64,000 bases of DNA from Chitinophaga deserti (GTDB lineage: Bacteria; Bacteroidota; Bacteroidia; Chitinophagales; Chitinophagaceae). The first letter of the stretch is position 1, and every line of letters begins with the position of its first letter. The stretch covers positions 124,001 to 188,000 of the forward strand of contig NZ_QFFK01000007.1 of assembly GCF_003149455.1 (NCBI RefSeq), read 5' to 3'. Shown in pieces: positions 1 through 10,046 of this stretch. The notes beneath the pieces were generated by a model that did not search any database, was not told where the DNA came from, and worked only from the letters and a program-made list of their open reading frames with translations. The position numbers were made by a program, and so were the translations under genes.

Positions 1-316
1 CGGGGGAGGCAATTCCCATCAGCACGGCCCGCTCACCGGTGAAGCCTTCCACATCCCGGAAGTCTACCGAATCACAGCCGGGCACTGTAAACCACTGCCA
101 GGTTTTACCACCGTCCGTAGTTCGGCCTGCTTTGCCCTGCGTACCAGATACCCATGCCACGCTGTCGCTTACCACACTCAGCCCCCGGATGCTTGAAATA
201 GGGGCCGTAGCCACCTGTTCGATCTTAGGGACCGGCAGGGCCTTCAGAGGAGGGGCCTGGGCGGAAAGGATGTGGCTCATGGTGAACAGCAAGGCTGTCA
301 ACACTCGGAATTTCAT
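1..316 (-). CDS. Secreted YCF48/BNR-like beta-propeller protein (3' end outside window)
   Basis: Reading the minus strand from the ATG at 316 gives an open frame to the window edge, beginning MKFRVLTALLFTMSHILSAQ, a clear signal peptide. The following residues contain VAWVSGTQGKAGRTTDGGKT, in which 'W.SG..G...RT.DGGKTW' is the typical blade of YCF48/BNR (sialidase-type) propellers. Such proteins are usually annotated as photosystem II stability-like or oxidoreductase proteins in Bacteroidota, with unknown substrate. The gene is divergent from the histidine kinase at 424, with about 107 bp between them. The C-terminus lies outside the window, so blade number and total length cannot be judged. 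Confidence 0.75.
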   Translation of the reverse strand, partial: MKFRVLTALLFTMSHILSAQAPPLKALPVPKIEQVATAPISSIRGLSVVSDSVAWVSGTQGKAGRTTDGGKTWQWFTVPGCDSVDFRDVEGFTGERAVLMGIASP

Positions 317-385
317 ATACGGTTCGTTTTCAGCAATAATAATGAAGAAAAATACAAATTCGTTACAAAGTGTAAGCGAGAATTA

Positions 386-393
386 TATATTTG
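386..393 (+). promoter_or_regulatory. Putative Bacteroidota -7 box for the sensor kinase gene
   Basis: TATATTTG matches the Bacteroidota sigma-A -7 consensus TAnnTTTG exactly and lies about 30 nt upstream of the ATG at 424. The -33 position at the expected 19-nt spacing (363-366, TTAC) matches poorly, so only the -7 box is well supported. Confidence 0.4.
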
Positions 394-423
394 CAAACCT
401 CCTAAGACATATTCGACTACCCG

Positions 424-3400
424 ATGCGATCAATTTTTCAGACAAGCATCCTCGTACTTTGCTGGATACTGGCCCTTTTTTATACTGCTACCGCACAGGA
501 ACGCAGTTACAATTTCGATGCCTACAGCGTTGATAACGGCTTGTCGCAGAATAGTATCGGCAGCATTATCCAGGGGCCGGAAGGCTTTCTCTGGATTTCT
601 ACCTTCGACGGGGTTAACCGGTTCGACGGGTATGTTTTCAACGAGTTCCGCTATAATCCTGCCGCAGAACGCCCCGATAAGCTCAAAGAACGGATCGTTT
701 ACAACTCCGCCGCCCAGCTGGGGCGTGCCGTTGTTAAAAGCTTCGGCCTGCACGGTACCCGCAACCACCTCTTTTATCTCGACCATCAGAACCAGCTGTT
801 TGTAGCGCATAATGCAGGTATCAGCCTGTACGACAGTTATAAGGGTGAATTCCGTCTCGTTTTCGCCGACAGTGTATATGTCAACGAAGCCGAGCGTGAT
901 TTCCTGCCCAAATTTAAAATCCTCGGAGAAGACCCCGCCACACAAACCCTGTGGGTATGGCGCCCGGCGAAAGGATTGTACCAGCTCAACACGTCTACCT
1001 ACGAACTCAAAAAGATTATTCTCTATCCGCCGGCATATGTAAAAGCCGGCAAGCTGCCACAGGCCGTGGCTATGCAGGATAACTACATCTGGCTCTCATT
1101 CGAAAACGAGCAGTTGTACCGGATGGATATCCATACGGCAAGACTTACTACTTTCTGCCTGCCCACCATCAGCGGAAAGCCTGTCATCCGTGCACTCAAT
1201 AAGGATTCCCTGCTGCTGGTAAGCAATGGTCATATCACCATCTTCGATACCAAACTTAACCGCTATTCCGACTCTAAATTCAGTATCCTCAATGAACTGC
1301 AGGAGCCCTTCGCACCCAGCGTCATCGAAATGGATGAGAAAGGCAATGCATGGATCGGGGGAAACAATGGTGTACTGGTTTACAGCATCGCCAATCATGA
1401 GATCATTAACCACATCACCAGCTTCAATGCGTTCGAGACCAATTCTTTCAATAAGATCGTAGCCCTTTACCGCGACCGTGGCAATAACATGTGGATAGGT
1501 ACGGATGGCGACGGACTGAAGAAGTACGCTCCCAACAAAAAAGTGTTCTCCCTGTACCGTTCCCCGCGCATTTCCCATAACATCGTTAAGTCTGTATATA
1601 AACACGACGACGGGCGGCTGTATGTGGGCCTGCTGCAGGATGGACTGGATATTTATGAGAAAGGAGGGAAGTATCTTAAGCGGATCTCCAACGAGGTTAC
1701 TCCGGGCCGTTTCCCGGCCAATAACCTGCACGCCATCTGCCGGGAAGATTATGAAAGCCTGTGGTTCCATTTCGTAAAAGGCTCCATTGGCCTGTTTGAT
1801 ATTAAAACCGAGCGCTTCCAGGACCTGACGCATAAAGTACAGGCCCTGGGCCTTCCGCCGCAGCATGATATTTATCCTTTCGTGAGCAAGCGGCCCAATG
1901 GCGAAACTTATTTCAACTATGGTGAATACCTCCTGAAATTCAGCAGTGCCGATGATGGATTAACTGCAGCTATAGTACACCGGTTCGATAATGAGCAGCT
2001 TACGTGCTTCTTCGAAGATTTCTGGGGCAATCAGTATATAGGCACCAAATCGGCTGTGTACGTGAGGAAGTCGGACGGTTTCAAATGGGAAAAGATCAAT
2101 CTGTGGCTGAAAGATGTGGAGATCAAGGCGATCAATAAGAACGCTCACAAACAACTACTGTTGGCCACCAACAAAGGCCTGCTGGTGCTCGATGAGACCT
2201 ACCGCAAACTAAAGCATTATAACAGTTACGATTATGCGGGCATGGTGAGCGATTATGTGTACGCCGTGCTGCTTGATGATAAAGACAATATGTGGATCAG
2301 CCACAACCGGGGTATTACGCACATCCGCCAGAACGGCGATAACCTGGTGACTTACAACTATGAAGACGGGCTGCAAAGCAATGAATTTAATACAGGAGCT
2401 TACTTTAAGTCGATGGACGGCGAGTTGTTCTTCGGCGGCATTCGTGGTGTAACGGGTTTCTATCCCCGCAACTTCCGCACGAACCCCTGGACGCCAAAAG
2501 TTATTATCAAACGCCTGGAGGTACTGGATAAACCGTTTGTATCTGACACGGCTATTTCATTACTGCACCGGGTGGAGCTGCCTTATAACCTGAATACCAT
2601 TGCCATCGAGTATGTGCCCCTGGAATTTACCAACCCCCTGAAGAACAAAGTGAAGTACATGCTGGAAGGGGCGGATGAGGATTGGCTGATGGCCGGCAAC
2701 CAAACGATGGCGAGATATACCAACCTCGCTCCCGGCACCTACCTGTTCAAAGTGATGGCCTGTAATAACGACGAAATCTGGAATACAGAACCCACCACTT
2801 TGCAGATCATCATTAAAATACCGTTCTGGCAGTCGCTGTGGTTCCGGTTCTTACTATTACTACTTGTATTAGGTATAGCATATTATTTCTCCGCATTGTA
2901 CCTTGATTACAAGATCAGGAACGAGAAGCTGAAGCTGGAAAAAGAACAGGCGGTAGATCAGGAGCGTGCGCGTATATCCAGTGATATGCACGACGATCTG
3001 GGATCCGGATTATCTACCATCCGGCTGCTGAGTGAGATTGCCAAGCGGAAGATCAAGGATACGGGGCAAACGAAAGAGATCGAAAGGATCTCGGAAGCGG
3101 CAGGGGAGCTGGTAGATAAGATGAGTGAGATCATCTGGGCCATGAATTCATCGAACGATTCCCTGGCTAACCTCATCGCATATATGAGAAGCTTTGCGGC
3201 TGATTTTCTGGAACATGCACATATCCAGCATCACTTTATCATTCCCGAAAGCATTCCCAATATTAAGCTGAGTGGCGGCACGCGCAGGCATATTTACCTG
3301 GCCGTGAAAGAGTCGCTGCATAATGTTGTGAAGCACTCACAGGCAACGGAAGTTATCATCGAAGTGAAAGTATTTAAAAATATGACGATTATGCTGAAGG

Positions 3401-3549
3401 ATAACGGGAAGGGATTTGATCCCGAAAAGGTACGCCTGTTCGGCAACGGACTGAAGAATATCGAGAAGCGGATGCAGCAGGTGGGAGGCCAGGCCGATAT
3501 CATTTCGCAGAATGGAACTACAGTTTTCTTAGATATACCATTAAATTAA
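424..3549 (+). CDS. Two-component sensor histidine kinase with reg_prop propeller and Y_Y_Y domain
   Basis: The 1041-residue protein starts with a signal peptide (residues 1-24). It continues as a large periplasmic two-component-regulator propeller; the 'GFLWISTFDGVNRFDG' and 'NMWIGTDGDGLKKY' segments are typical reg_prop repeats. A Y_Y_Y domain (about 725-790) follows, then one membrane segment (about 800-825). The cytoplasmic part is a HisKA_3 dimerisation/phosphoacceptor domain, ISSDMHDDLGSGLS with predicted phospho-His856, and a HATPase with N box (HNVVKHSQA) and G box (DNGKGFD...GNGLKNI). Unlike the hybrid HTCS sensors near many SusCD loci, it has no receiver or AraC domain. Its partner is the separate LuxR-type regulator 84 bp downstream. 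It probably senses an extracellular ligand; which one is not shown. Confidence 0.93.
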   Translation: MRSIFQTSILVLCWILALFYTATAQERSYNFDAYSVDNGLSQNSIGSIIQGPEGFLWISTFDGVNRFDGYVFNEFRYNPAAERPDKLKERIVYNSAAQLGRAVVKSFGLHGTRNHLFYLDHQNQLFVAHNAGISLYDSYKGEFRLVFADSVYVNEAERDFLPKFKILGEDPATQTLWVWRPAKGLYQLNTSTYELKKIILYPPAYVKAGKLPQAVAMQDNYIWLSFENEQLYRMDIHTARLTTFCLPTISGKPVIRALNKDSLLLVSNGHITIFDTKLNRYSDSKFSILNELQEPFAPSVIEMDEKGNAWIGGNNGVLVYSIANHEIINHITSFNAFETNSFNKIVALYRDRGNNMWIGTDGDGLKKYAPNKKVFSLYRSPRISHNIVKSVYKHDDGRLYVGLLQDGLDIYEKGGKYLKRISNEVTPGRFPANNLHAICREDYESLWFHFVKGSIGLFDIKTERFQDLTHKVQALGLPPQHDIYPFVSKRPNGETYFNYGEYLLKFSSADDGLTAAIVHRFDNEQLTCFFEDFWGNQYIGTKSAVYVRKSDGFKWEKINLWLKDVEIKAINKNAHKQLLLATNKGLLVLDETYRKLKHYNSYDYAGMVSDYVYAVLLDDKDNMWISHNRGITHIRQNGDNLVTYNYEDGLQSNEFNTGAYFKSMDGELFFGGIRGVTGFYPRNFRTNPWTPKVIIKRLEVLDKPFVSDTAISLLHRVELPYNLNTIAIEYVPLEFTNPLKNKVKYMLEGADEDWLMAGNQTMARYTNLAPGTYLFKVMACNNDEIWNTEPTTLQIIIKIPFWQSLWFRFLLLLLVLGIAYYFSALYLDYKIRNEKLKLEKEQAVDQERARISSDMHDDLGSGLSTIRLLSEIAKRKIKDTGQTKEIERISEAAGELVDKMSEIIWAMNSSNDSLANLIAYMRSFAADFLEHAHIQHHFIIPESIPNIKLSGGTRRHIYLAVKESLHNVVKHSQATEVIIEVKVFKNMTIMLKDNGKGFDPEKVRLFGNGLKNIEKRMQQVGGQADIISQNGTTVFLDIPLN

Positions 3550-3633
3550 TCTAAATTTACTTTTTATAACATTTTGGTGTTATGTCATTAAATTGAAATG
3601 ATGGTATATTCGAAAAAAAAGCTACAAAATAGC

Positions 3634-4263
3634 ATGGATATCATCTCTGTGGCTATTGTTGAAGACAATCACGATATCAGACAGGCCATGGAGTTGTTGA
3701 TCAATGGTTCCGAGGGATATGCGTGCATTGGAGCCTTCAACAATGCAGAAAATGGGCTTGAAAAGATTCCTCAGTTGTTACCCAATGTGGTGTTGATGGA
3801 CTTTAACCTGCCGGGCATGAACGGCATAGAATGCATAGCGCGGCTGAAGGGGGAGTTCCCTGACATGCAGTTTATGATGCTGACGGTGTATGAAGACGAC
3901 GATAAGATCTTTATGGCACTGGAAGCAGGCGCAAGCGGTTACATTCTTAAAAAGACATCACCAGGAGAATTACTGGACGCAATCCGCGACCTTCACGAAG
4001 GAGGTTCACCCATGAGTTCGCAGATCGCCAGGAGGGTAGTGGCTTATTTCCAGAAACAGGCTAAACCTAACCCCGCACTGGAAGCGCTTACTTCCCGCGA
4101 GAAGGAAATTCTTGACCAGCTTTCCAAAGGCTTCCTTTATAAGGAAATTGCCGGAAACCTCTTTATCAGCATCGAAACAGTTCGCCGCCACGTCCATAAT
4201 ATTTATGAGAAGCTGCATGTACGCAGCAGGACGGACGCTGTCAATAAGTATTTTAACCGTTAA
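3634..4263 (+). CDS. NarL/LuxR-family response regulator
   Basis: This is the cognate DNA-binding regulator of the upstream HisKA_3 kinase. The receiver domain (residues 1-120) has the acidic pocket VEDN, phosphoacceptor Asp56 in VVLMDFNLPGMNG, the T in LTVYEDD and the lysine in ILKKTSP. The C-terminal LuxR helix-turn-helix (about 145-205) reads LTSREKEIL...YKEIAGNLFISIETVRRHV. I chose the ATG at 3634 because the receiver fold begins directly with DIISVAIVEDN. An in-frame ATG at 3598 would add 12 residues of lysine-rich leader that the family does not need. A terminator hairpin follows at once. Confidence 0.93.
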   Translation: MDIISVAIVEDNHDIRQAMELLINGSEGYACIGAFNNAENGLEKIPQLLPNVVLMDFNLPGMNGIECIARLKGEFPDMQFMMLTVYEDDDKIFMALEAGASGYILKKTSPGELLDAIRDLHEGGSPMSSQIARRVVAYFQKQAKPNPALEALTSREKEILDQLSKGFLYKEIAGNLFISIETVRRHVHNIYEKLHVRSRTDAVNKYFNR

Positions 4264-4288
4264 AGGTTGACTATTGCCATTTTTGAAA

Positions 4289-4317
4289 GGGCTCCCCGTT
4301 CAGGGAGTCCTTTTTTT
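4289..4317 (+). terminator. Rho-independent terminator after the kinase/regulator pair
   Basis: An eight-base-pair stem (GGGCTCCC with GGGAGTCC, one G-T pair), a six-base loop and seven T residues lie 25 nt after the response regulator stop codon. This separates the two-component pair from the sigma-factor locus. Confidence 0.85.
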
Positions 4318-4424
4318 GTGCCCAATAAATTATTACACGTTAACACAATAGTATTAGGAAAAAATCGCGCATATGCATACTTTAACAGGGCATAATTCCT
4401 TGTTTGAGAGCAACGTACCACGAT

Positions 4425-4967
4425 ATGGATTGGATCCGCATGAAAAGCGGAGATCTTGCCGCTTTTGAGCGCCTGTACCGTGCGCACGTCCAGCCCATGA
4501 TGCGATACGGCCTTAAAATCACTGATGATCCCGCACTGGTACAGGATTGCATTCAGGATCTCTTCGAAGAAATATGGAATACCCGCCAGCAACTTTCTGA
4601 CACACCCTATCCCAAATTCTACCTCCTCCGCGCCCTGCGCAATAAACTTTCCAAAGCTTTATCCAAACAATCTTTCGTCAGCAACGGCGAAATGAGCCTC
4701 GCTTCCGGCGATCAGCCGGTGGAATATGTAGAACTGGAAATCGTAGCCCGGGAAACGGAAACCCAGAACCGGGAAACACTCCGTAACCTGCTGGACGGGC
4801 TGCCCCGCCGTCAGCAGGAAGCCATCCATCTCCGCTTTTACGATAATATCCCCTATGAGAACATCGCGGAAATGATGGATATGAATTACCAGTCGGTCCT
4901 CAACCTGGTACAGCGTGCCTTGAAAGCCCTGCGGAAGGGTTTTTCCGTAAAAGCTCCCCGTCAGTAA
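4425..4967 (+). CDS. ECF-type RNA polymerase sigma factor (FecI-like, Bacteroidota SusCD type)
   Basis: The 180-residue protein has sigma region 2 at about 8-70 (AFERLYRAHV...VQDCIQDLFEEIW) and region 4 at about 120-170 (LPRRQQEAIHLRF...NIAEMMDMNYQSVLNLV). It lacks regions 1 and 3, as ECF factors do. The ATG at 4425 starts a canonical MDWIRMKSGDLAAF; a TTG seven codons upstream is less likely. It lies directly before fecR and an STN-containing susC. By analogy with FecIRA-type signalling, the sigma factor is held by the anti-sigma and released when the outer-membrane transporter binds substrate, so it likely drives the downstream susC/susD genes. Confidence 0.92.
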   Translation: MDWIRMKSGDLAAFERLYRAHVQPMMRYGLKITDDPALVQDCIQDLFEEIWNTRQQLSDTPYPKFYLLRALRNKLSKALSKQSFVSNGEMSLASGDQPVEYVELEIVARETETQNRETLRNLLDGLPRRQQEAIHLRFYDNIPYENIAEMMDMNYQSVLNLVQRALKALRKGFSVKAPRQ

Positions 4968-5034
4968 AAATATATTGTAAAAAGTGAGTATCCCGCACTG
5001 AAAAGTTCCTTTACAGTATATAGTCACGTTCCGC

Positions 5035-6111
5035 ATGCATCTGCACAACGATAAAATAGAAGCCTTACTGCTCGACAACAGGTTTGTGGACTGGGTACTG
5101 AACCCGGAAAGCAGATATGCGTCGTATTGGGAGGCCTGGGCGGCAGAGAGCGAAACCAATGCAACACTGGCAGGCAATGCCCGCACAATGCTGCAGGAAA
5201 TAGCCATGGAAGAAGAATATGCAGGTGCAGACATGCCGGAAGAAAGTGTAAATGCCCTCTTCGGAAGAATCCGGGAAGGGATCGGCCGGCCGGAAAAGAC
5301 AGGAAGGATGAAGCCTCTCCGTTGGGTGGCGGCAGCAGCAGCCATTGCACTCTTACTGGCAGCCGGCGGATGGCTGCTTTTCCGTGGCGAAGATACCTCC
5401 CAACCTCTTGCAGGGATTACCAAAGAGCAGGTATCCCCGGAAGTGGTAAGGTTTAACGGCAACTCCGGCAGCCAGGCACTTTTTCTGCCAGACGGTTCCC
5501 GTGTGATCCTGGCAAAAGGCGCCCGCGTTTCCTACAGCTTATTAATGGATGGCAGCAAAAGAGAAGTAAAACTGAGCGGTGAAGCGTTTTTCGACGTAGT
5601 TCCCAACCCGCAGCAGCCTTTTTATATATATACCGACAAAATGGTCGTGAAAGTGCTGGGTACCAGCTTCCGCGTTACTGCTTCCGGAAAGGAAGAATCC
5701 GTAGCCGTAAGTACCGGCAAGGTATCGGTTTATCTCAAAGGGCAGGACCTGGAGCAATCAGCTGCCAGCATCGTTCTGCCAAGGCAGCTTTGCCGCTATG
5801 AGGAACGGCTGGATGAGCTGGTCACCGAATCATATGCCGGCGCATTTACACAGGAAACGGAGCTGGAGAAGCTGAAAGCCCTTACCTTTGAGGAAGCCCC
5901 TGTAGCGGAAGTGCTGCTGGCACTAGAGAAGCATTACGCCATCCCCATCAAATTCAATGCAACTACCTTCGAAAACTGTTATATCACGCTGACACTTGGT
6001 AACGAAAGCCTGGAAGAAATGTTGAAAGTTATCACGAGAACTATTGACGCATCGTACACTATGAGCACATATGGCATCCTGATAGAAGGGAACGGGTGCC
6101 GAGAACAATGA
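5035..6111 (+). CDS. FecR-family anti-sigma factor with DUF4974 domain
   Basis: The 358-residue inner-membrane protein has a cytoplasmic N-terminal segment (1-95) that should bind the sigma factor and a single membrane helix (WVAAAAAIALLLAAGGWLLF, about 98-117). The periplasmic FecR domain contains the typical LPDGSRVILAKGARVSY and SGEAFFDV motifs. The DUF4974/STN-like C-terminus (about 280-350, LTFEEAPVAEVLLALEKHY) is expected to contact the STN domain of the transporter. The gene lies between the sigma factor and susC, in the order typical of Bacteroidota transducing TonB systems. The 140 bp to susC hold a GC-rich hairpin (CCGGATCCGTCCGG near 6167) but no clear terminator. Confidence 0.92.
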   Translation: MHLHNDKIEALLLDNRFVDWVLNPESRYASYWEAWAAESETNATLAGNARTMLQEIAMEEEYAGADMPEESVNALFGRIREGIGRPEKTGRMKPLRWVAAAAAIALLLAAGGWLLFRGEDTSQPLAGITKEQVSPEVVRFNGNSGSQALFLPDGSRVILAKGARVSYSLLMDGSKREVKLSGEAFFDVVPNPQQPFYIYTDKMVVKVLGTSFRVTASGKEESVAVSTGKVSVYLKGQDLEQSAASIVLPRQLCRYEERLDELVTESYAGAFTQETELEKLKALTFEEAPVAEVLLALEKHYAIPIKFNATTFENCYITLTLGNESLEEMLKVITRTIDASYTMSTYGILIEGNGCREQ

Positions 6112-6251
6112 AATAGATTTTAGAAACAAACAACTAAACAACCAAAATGAACGCATGCGGCAGACCGGATCCGTCCGGACAGTTCATGCCCTGTGGTAAT
6201 CCCCCGCAGTGACGGCGTTCGTCTTTAATTACTGCTAAATCGTTTAATGTT

Positions 6252-9200
6252 ATGAAGAAGAGCTATTCCACTTCGAGGATGCAGGCCTGTCTATTAGGTT
6301 TGCTTTCCATCGCCACCGCTTTGCCTGCCAGGGCCATAGCGGGCGCGGAACAGGGTGTGCTCGACAGGAAGCTGACCCTGTCCGTAGAGCACGAAGCCTT
6401 CAAAGGTGTGCTGGAGAAAATCAGCCGGAAGGCTGACGTGAAATTCTCCTACACCCGCAATACGCTTCCCGAAAAAGAAAGAATTTCCATCAGCGCTAAG
6501 GATGAAACATTGTCTAAAGTTTTCTCTGCTCTGTTTCAGCCTTACAATATCAATTATGAAGCCATTGGCAGCCAGATAGTGCTGAAGCGCCAGCGCATCG
6601 GTACCATGGCCGGCGGTATGGATGTAATGGATGAAACCATTGCCGTACTGGCTTTTAAACAGGTAACAGGCGTTGTGCGTGATGCACTGTCGAACGCCGT
6701 TATCCCCGGTGTTACCGTAATGATTAAAGGTACCTCCAAAGGCACCACCTCAAACGGGGAAGGACGGTTTTCCCTCGAAGCTAATGAAGGCGATGTGCTC
6801 GTGTTTTCAGCCATCGGTTTTAAAACAAAAGAGATCACCATATCGGTCGACAATGCCTACACTGTTTCACTCGAAACCGATGAACAGGGGCTGGGTGAAG
6901 TAGTGGTTACCGCACTCGGTGTAAAGCGCTCCCCGCGCTCACTGGGATATGCCGTGCAAAACGTGAAAGGTAACGAGCTCACCATTGCACAGGCTCCCAA
7001 CATTGCCCAGGGCCTTATGGGTAAAGTGGCAGGTCTCCAGATCAGCCAGGCTTCCGGCGGTGTGGAAGGCGGCTCTTCCCGCGTAGTGGTACGCGGCAAC
7101 ACCACCCTCACCGGCGATAACCGCGCTATGGTGGTGGTAGACGGTGTACCTATCAACAACGACCCCATCAACAGCAACGGTATTAATAACGGCGGCGGTA
7201 GCCTCGGTCTTAAACCCGGTTCAGATATTTCCAGTTACAACGACTGGGGTACAGGCCTTAATTTTATTAACCCGGAAGATATTGAAAGCGTAACCGTACT
7301 GAAAGGCCCCGCGGCAGCAGCACTCTATGGCGCACGCGGTGGTAACGGTGTAATCATGGTTACCCGTAAAAAAGGTACCCAGCGCAAAGGGCTTGGTCTC
7401 GATTATTCATTCTCTTCCCGCAAAACACAGGTATACGAGTTCCTCGATTTCCAGAACGATTTCGGTTCCGGCCTCGTAGGTTCCCTCTGGACGGCCGACC
7501 AGCCCAAACAGTTCCCTGTAAACGCAGGTGGTAAACGCTATCAGATCGGTACCTATTCCGGCTCATATGGCGCAGGCGATTATAAAACCGGCGCCTATGG
7601 CATGCTGCCTTATGATAACAGCACACAGGCCTGGGATCTCTTTTCCTTCCCCAGCGGCCTTTCCTGGGGCCCGCGGTTCGATAACCAGCCTGTACTGTGG
7701 TACGATGGCGTGGAACGCCCTTATTCGGCACAGCCCAATAACTGGAAAGACTTTATGCCCGATGGTTATGTAAACCAGCATAACGTATCGCTTTCCGGCG
7801 GCGGGGATTATGGTACAGTACGCCTTTCATATACCCGCGACGACAGTAAAGCGAACATCCCCAATTCCAAATACAACACCAACACCTTTAATCTCGGCTC
7901 CAGCATTAAAGTAAGCAAGATGCTGACTGCTGATGTTACTGCCAGCTATATCAGCTACTACCGCCTCAATACGCCTCCCGTAGGTTCCGGCAGCTACCTG
8001 GCAGGTATGAGCTATGCGGCTACACGTGATTACCGTTCGGATGTGGAAAAGATGAACAACTTTACGCCCCAGGGCGCCAGGAGGGATGTAACCAATTCCA
8101 GCAACTTCCCTGCAGGATCTCCTCCTTATCCGTACTATTCCTATATGGCCAATGCCTGGTGGAATATTGAAAAGAATAACACGGAGCTGCGCCGTAACCA
8201 GCTGCTGGGTGGTATCCGACTTACAGCTAACCTTACCGACTGGCTGACGCTCACCGGCCAGGGCAGCATCGATAATTCTACTGACGGAACAGAGGTGCGC
8301 GAATACCCTAAAAATATTCAGGGAACAGATGGGGCTTACAAAGAAGCCAATTCCCGCAACCTCAGCCGCAACCTTACCGCCATGCTGCGTTTGCATAAAG
8401 AAGGGCTATGGCATAAAGACTTCAACGCCAGCTTAACCGGTGGTGCTGAGCAGTACTACCGTAACGACTATACGGTGAGTGCAGCTACTAAAGGCCAGTT
8501 CCTCAGTCCGTTTGTATTTTCGCTGAAGAACGGTGCCGAGCAGCCTGATCCTTCCCAGGAGATCCGCTATGCCAAAAAGATCAATTCTGCATTCGGCTTC
8601 CTGGATCTCTCTTTCAGGGAAAATCTCTACCTGCAGGTTACCGCGCGTAACGACTGGTCATCCACCCTCGATAAGCGTTTTAATTCCTACTTCTATCCGT
8701 CTGCCAACCTTAGCTATGTATTCTCCGACGGCATTAAAGGCGTTCGGGAATCATTGCCCTGGATGAGCTTCGGCAAGTTGAGCCTGTCGTATGCAGAAAC
8801 CGGCAGCGATACGGACCCTTACAGCATTTTCAATCTTTTGTATGTTAACAATATCAACGGGCAGGCTTCTCAGACCTACCAACCCACACTCAAACTGCCG
8901 GACGTAAAGCCTCAGCGCAGCCGGCAGTATGAGCTGGGCCTTCAGCTGGGCTTCTTTGAGAACAGGCTGAACGTGGAACTGACGGGGTATACCATGAAAA
9001 CCTACGATCAGATCATCACCGGTACACTGCCTCAATCTTCCGGCTTTACAGCGGTGGTGCTTAACAGAGGATCTATGGGTAATAAGGGCCTGGAATTCGT
9101 GATCAATGCCACTCCAGTGCGCACACAGAACTTCTCCTGGACCATTGGTATCAACGGCGCACATAACAGTAACAAGATTCTTGCACTGGATGAAGGAGCT

Positions 9201-10028
9201 GATAATATTCCCATCGGTAACTTCTTCGGCGGCAGCGGTATCTCTACCCGCCTGAAAGTGGGCGACAGCTACGGAACACTTTATGGAAAGGATTTCACCT
9301 ATCTGAACGGTAAGAAAGTAGTGAAGAGAGCCGTGAACCCCCAATCCCAGCTGCCCCTCACTTATACTACCGGTGGTAAAACATATTACGGAGGAACCGA
9401 GTGGGTGCTGACACCTACGGAGGTGCCTATCGGCAACGCCACACCCTGGATGACCGGCGGTGTTTCCAACACATTCCGCTATAAAGACCTCTCCCTCTAC
9501 GTACTGGCAGATGCAAAGCTGGGCGGCGATACTTACTTCGGTACTTATGCTGCTGCGATGGGTAACGGCCTGCTGCAGGAAACCGTGAAAGAGCGTAACG
9601 GCGGAGGTGCTCCGCTGGTATATCCTGACGGTACTTCCTCCAACACAGGTATCGTTTTCGATGGAGTGTTTGCAGACGGAAAAGAGAATACGGATGTAGT
9701 AGCAGCACCATGGTACTACCTCAAGACTTACACTTCCTGGAACCACCTGGGTGTACCGCGTTCCGCATCGGTATTCGAGAATTCATGGATGAAACTGCGG
9801 GAAGTAGCGCTGACCTATCAGCTGCCGAATAGCGTGGTACGTAAAACGAGAGTATTCCAGGGGCTGAGCCTTTCGCTCATTGGCCGCGACCTGTTCTACA
9901 TCTTTACCACCATTCCCAAAGGGCTTAACCCCGAAGGCGTGAACGGTATCGGGAACCAGCAGGGCATCGAATACTCTTCCATGCCGCGCATCCGCTCCTT
10001 TGGCTTCACTGTTAAAGCCTCTCTCTAA
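6252..10028 (+). CDS. SusC/RagA-family TonB-linked outer membrane transporter with STN domain
   Basis: The 1258-residue protein has a signal peptide (about 1-30) and an STN (secretin/TonB N-terminal) signalling domain at about 40-115 (LSVEHEAFKGVLEKIS...INYEAIGSQIVLK). A carboxypeptidase-regulatory-like domain (about 138-210, VTGVVRDALSNAVIPGVTV) and a plug domain (LGEVVVTALGVKRSPRSLGY, VLKGPAAAALYGARGGNG) follow, and then the 22-strand barrel. The STN domain marks it as a transducer that signals through the FecR protein just upstream. SusC proteins import oligomers, usually glycans or peptides, with SusD as lid; the substrate cannot be read from the sequence and no glycoside hydrolase is nearby. 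The stop lies 18 bp before susD. Confidence 0.96.
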   Translation: MKKSYSTSRMQACLLGLLSIATALPARAIAGAEQGVLDRKLTLSVEHEAFKGVLEKISRKADVKFSYTRNTLPEKERISISAKDETLSKVFSALFQPYNINYEAIGSQIVLKRQRIGTMAGGMDVMDETIAVLAFKQVTGVVRDALSNAVIPGVTVMIKGTSKGTTSNGEGRFSLEANEGDVLVFSAIGFKTKEITISVDNAYTVSLETDEQGLGEVVVTALGVKRSPRSLGYAVQNVKGNELTIAQAPNIAQGLMGKVAGLQISQASGGVEGGSSRVVVRGNTTLTGDNRAMVVVDGVPINNDPINSNGINNGGGSLGLKPGSDISSYNDWGTGLNFINPEDIESVTVLKGPAAAALYGARGGNGVIMVTRKKGTQRKGLGLDYSFSSRKTQVYEFLDFQNDFGSGLVGSLWTADQPKQFPVNAGGKRYQIGTYSGSYGAGDYKTGAYGMLPYDNSTQAWDLFSFPSGLSWGPRFDNQPVLWYDGVERPYSAQPNNWKDFMPDGYVNQHNVSLSGGGDYGTVRLSYTRDDSKANIPNSKYNTNTFNLGSSIKVSKMLTADVTASYISYYRLNTPPVGSGSYLAGMSYAATRDYRSDVEKMNNFTPQGARRDVTNSSNFPAGSPPYPYYSYMANAWWNIEKNNTELRRNQLLGGIRLTANLTDWLTLTGQGSIDNSTDGTEVREYPKNIQGTDGAYKEANSRNLSRNLTAMLRLHKEGLWHKDFNASLTGGAEQYYRNDYTVSAATKGQFLSPFVFSLKNGAEQPDPSQEIRYAKKINSAFGFLDLSFRENLYLQVTARNDWSSTLDKRFNSYFYPSANLSYVFSDGIKGVRESLPWMSFGKLSLSYAETGSDTDPYSIFNLLYVNNINGQASQTYQPTLKLPDVKPQRSRQYELGLQLGFFENRLNVELTGYTMKTYDQIITGTLPQSSGFTAVVLNRGSMGNKGLEFVINATPVRTQNFSWTIGINGAHNSNKILALDEGADNIPIGNFFGGSGISTRLKVGDSYGTLYGKDFTYLNGKKVVKRAVNPQSQLPLTYTTGGKTYYGGTEWVLTPTEVPIGNATPWMTGGVSNTFRYKDLSLYVLADAKLGGDTYFGTYAAAMGNGLLQETVKERNGGGAPLVYPDGTSSNTGIVFDGVFADGKENTDVVAAPWYYLKTYTSWNHLGVPRSASVFENSWMKLREVALTYQLPNSVVRKTRVFQGLSLSLIGRDLFYIFTTIPKGLNPEGVNGIGNQQGIEYSSMPRIRSFGFTVKASL

Positions 10029-10046
10029 ACTCAAAACGAACCGAAC

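Noticed and set aside
8751..9746. A 331-codon minus-strand frame inside the first susC
   Set aside because: It is fully covered by the SusC barrel, whose sequence is clearly coding in the other frame.
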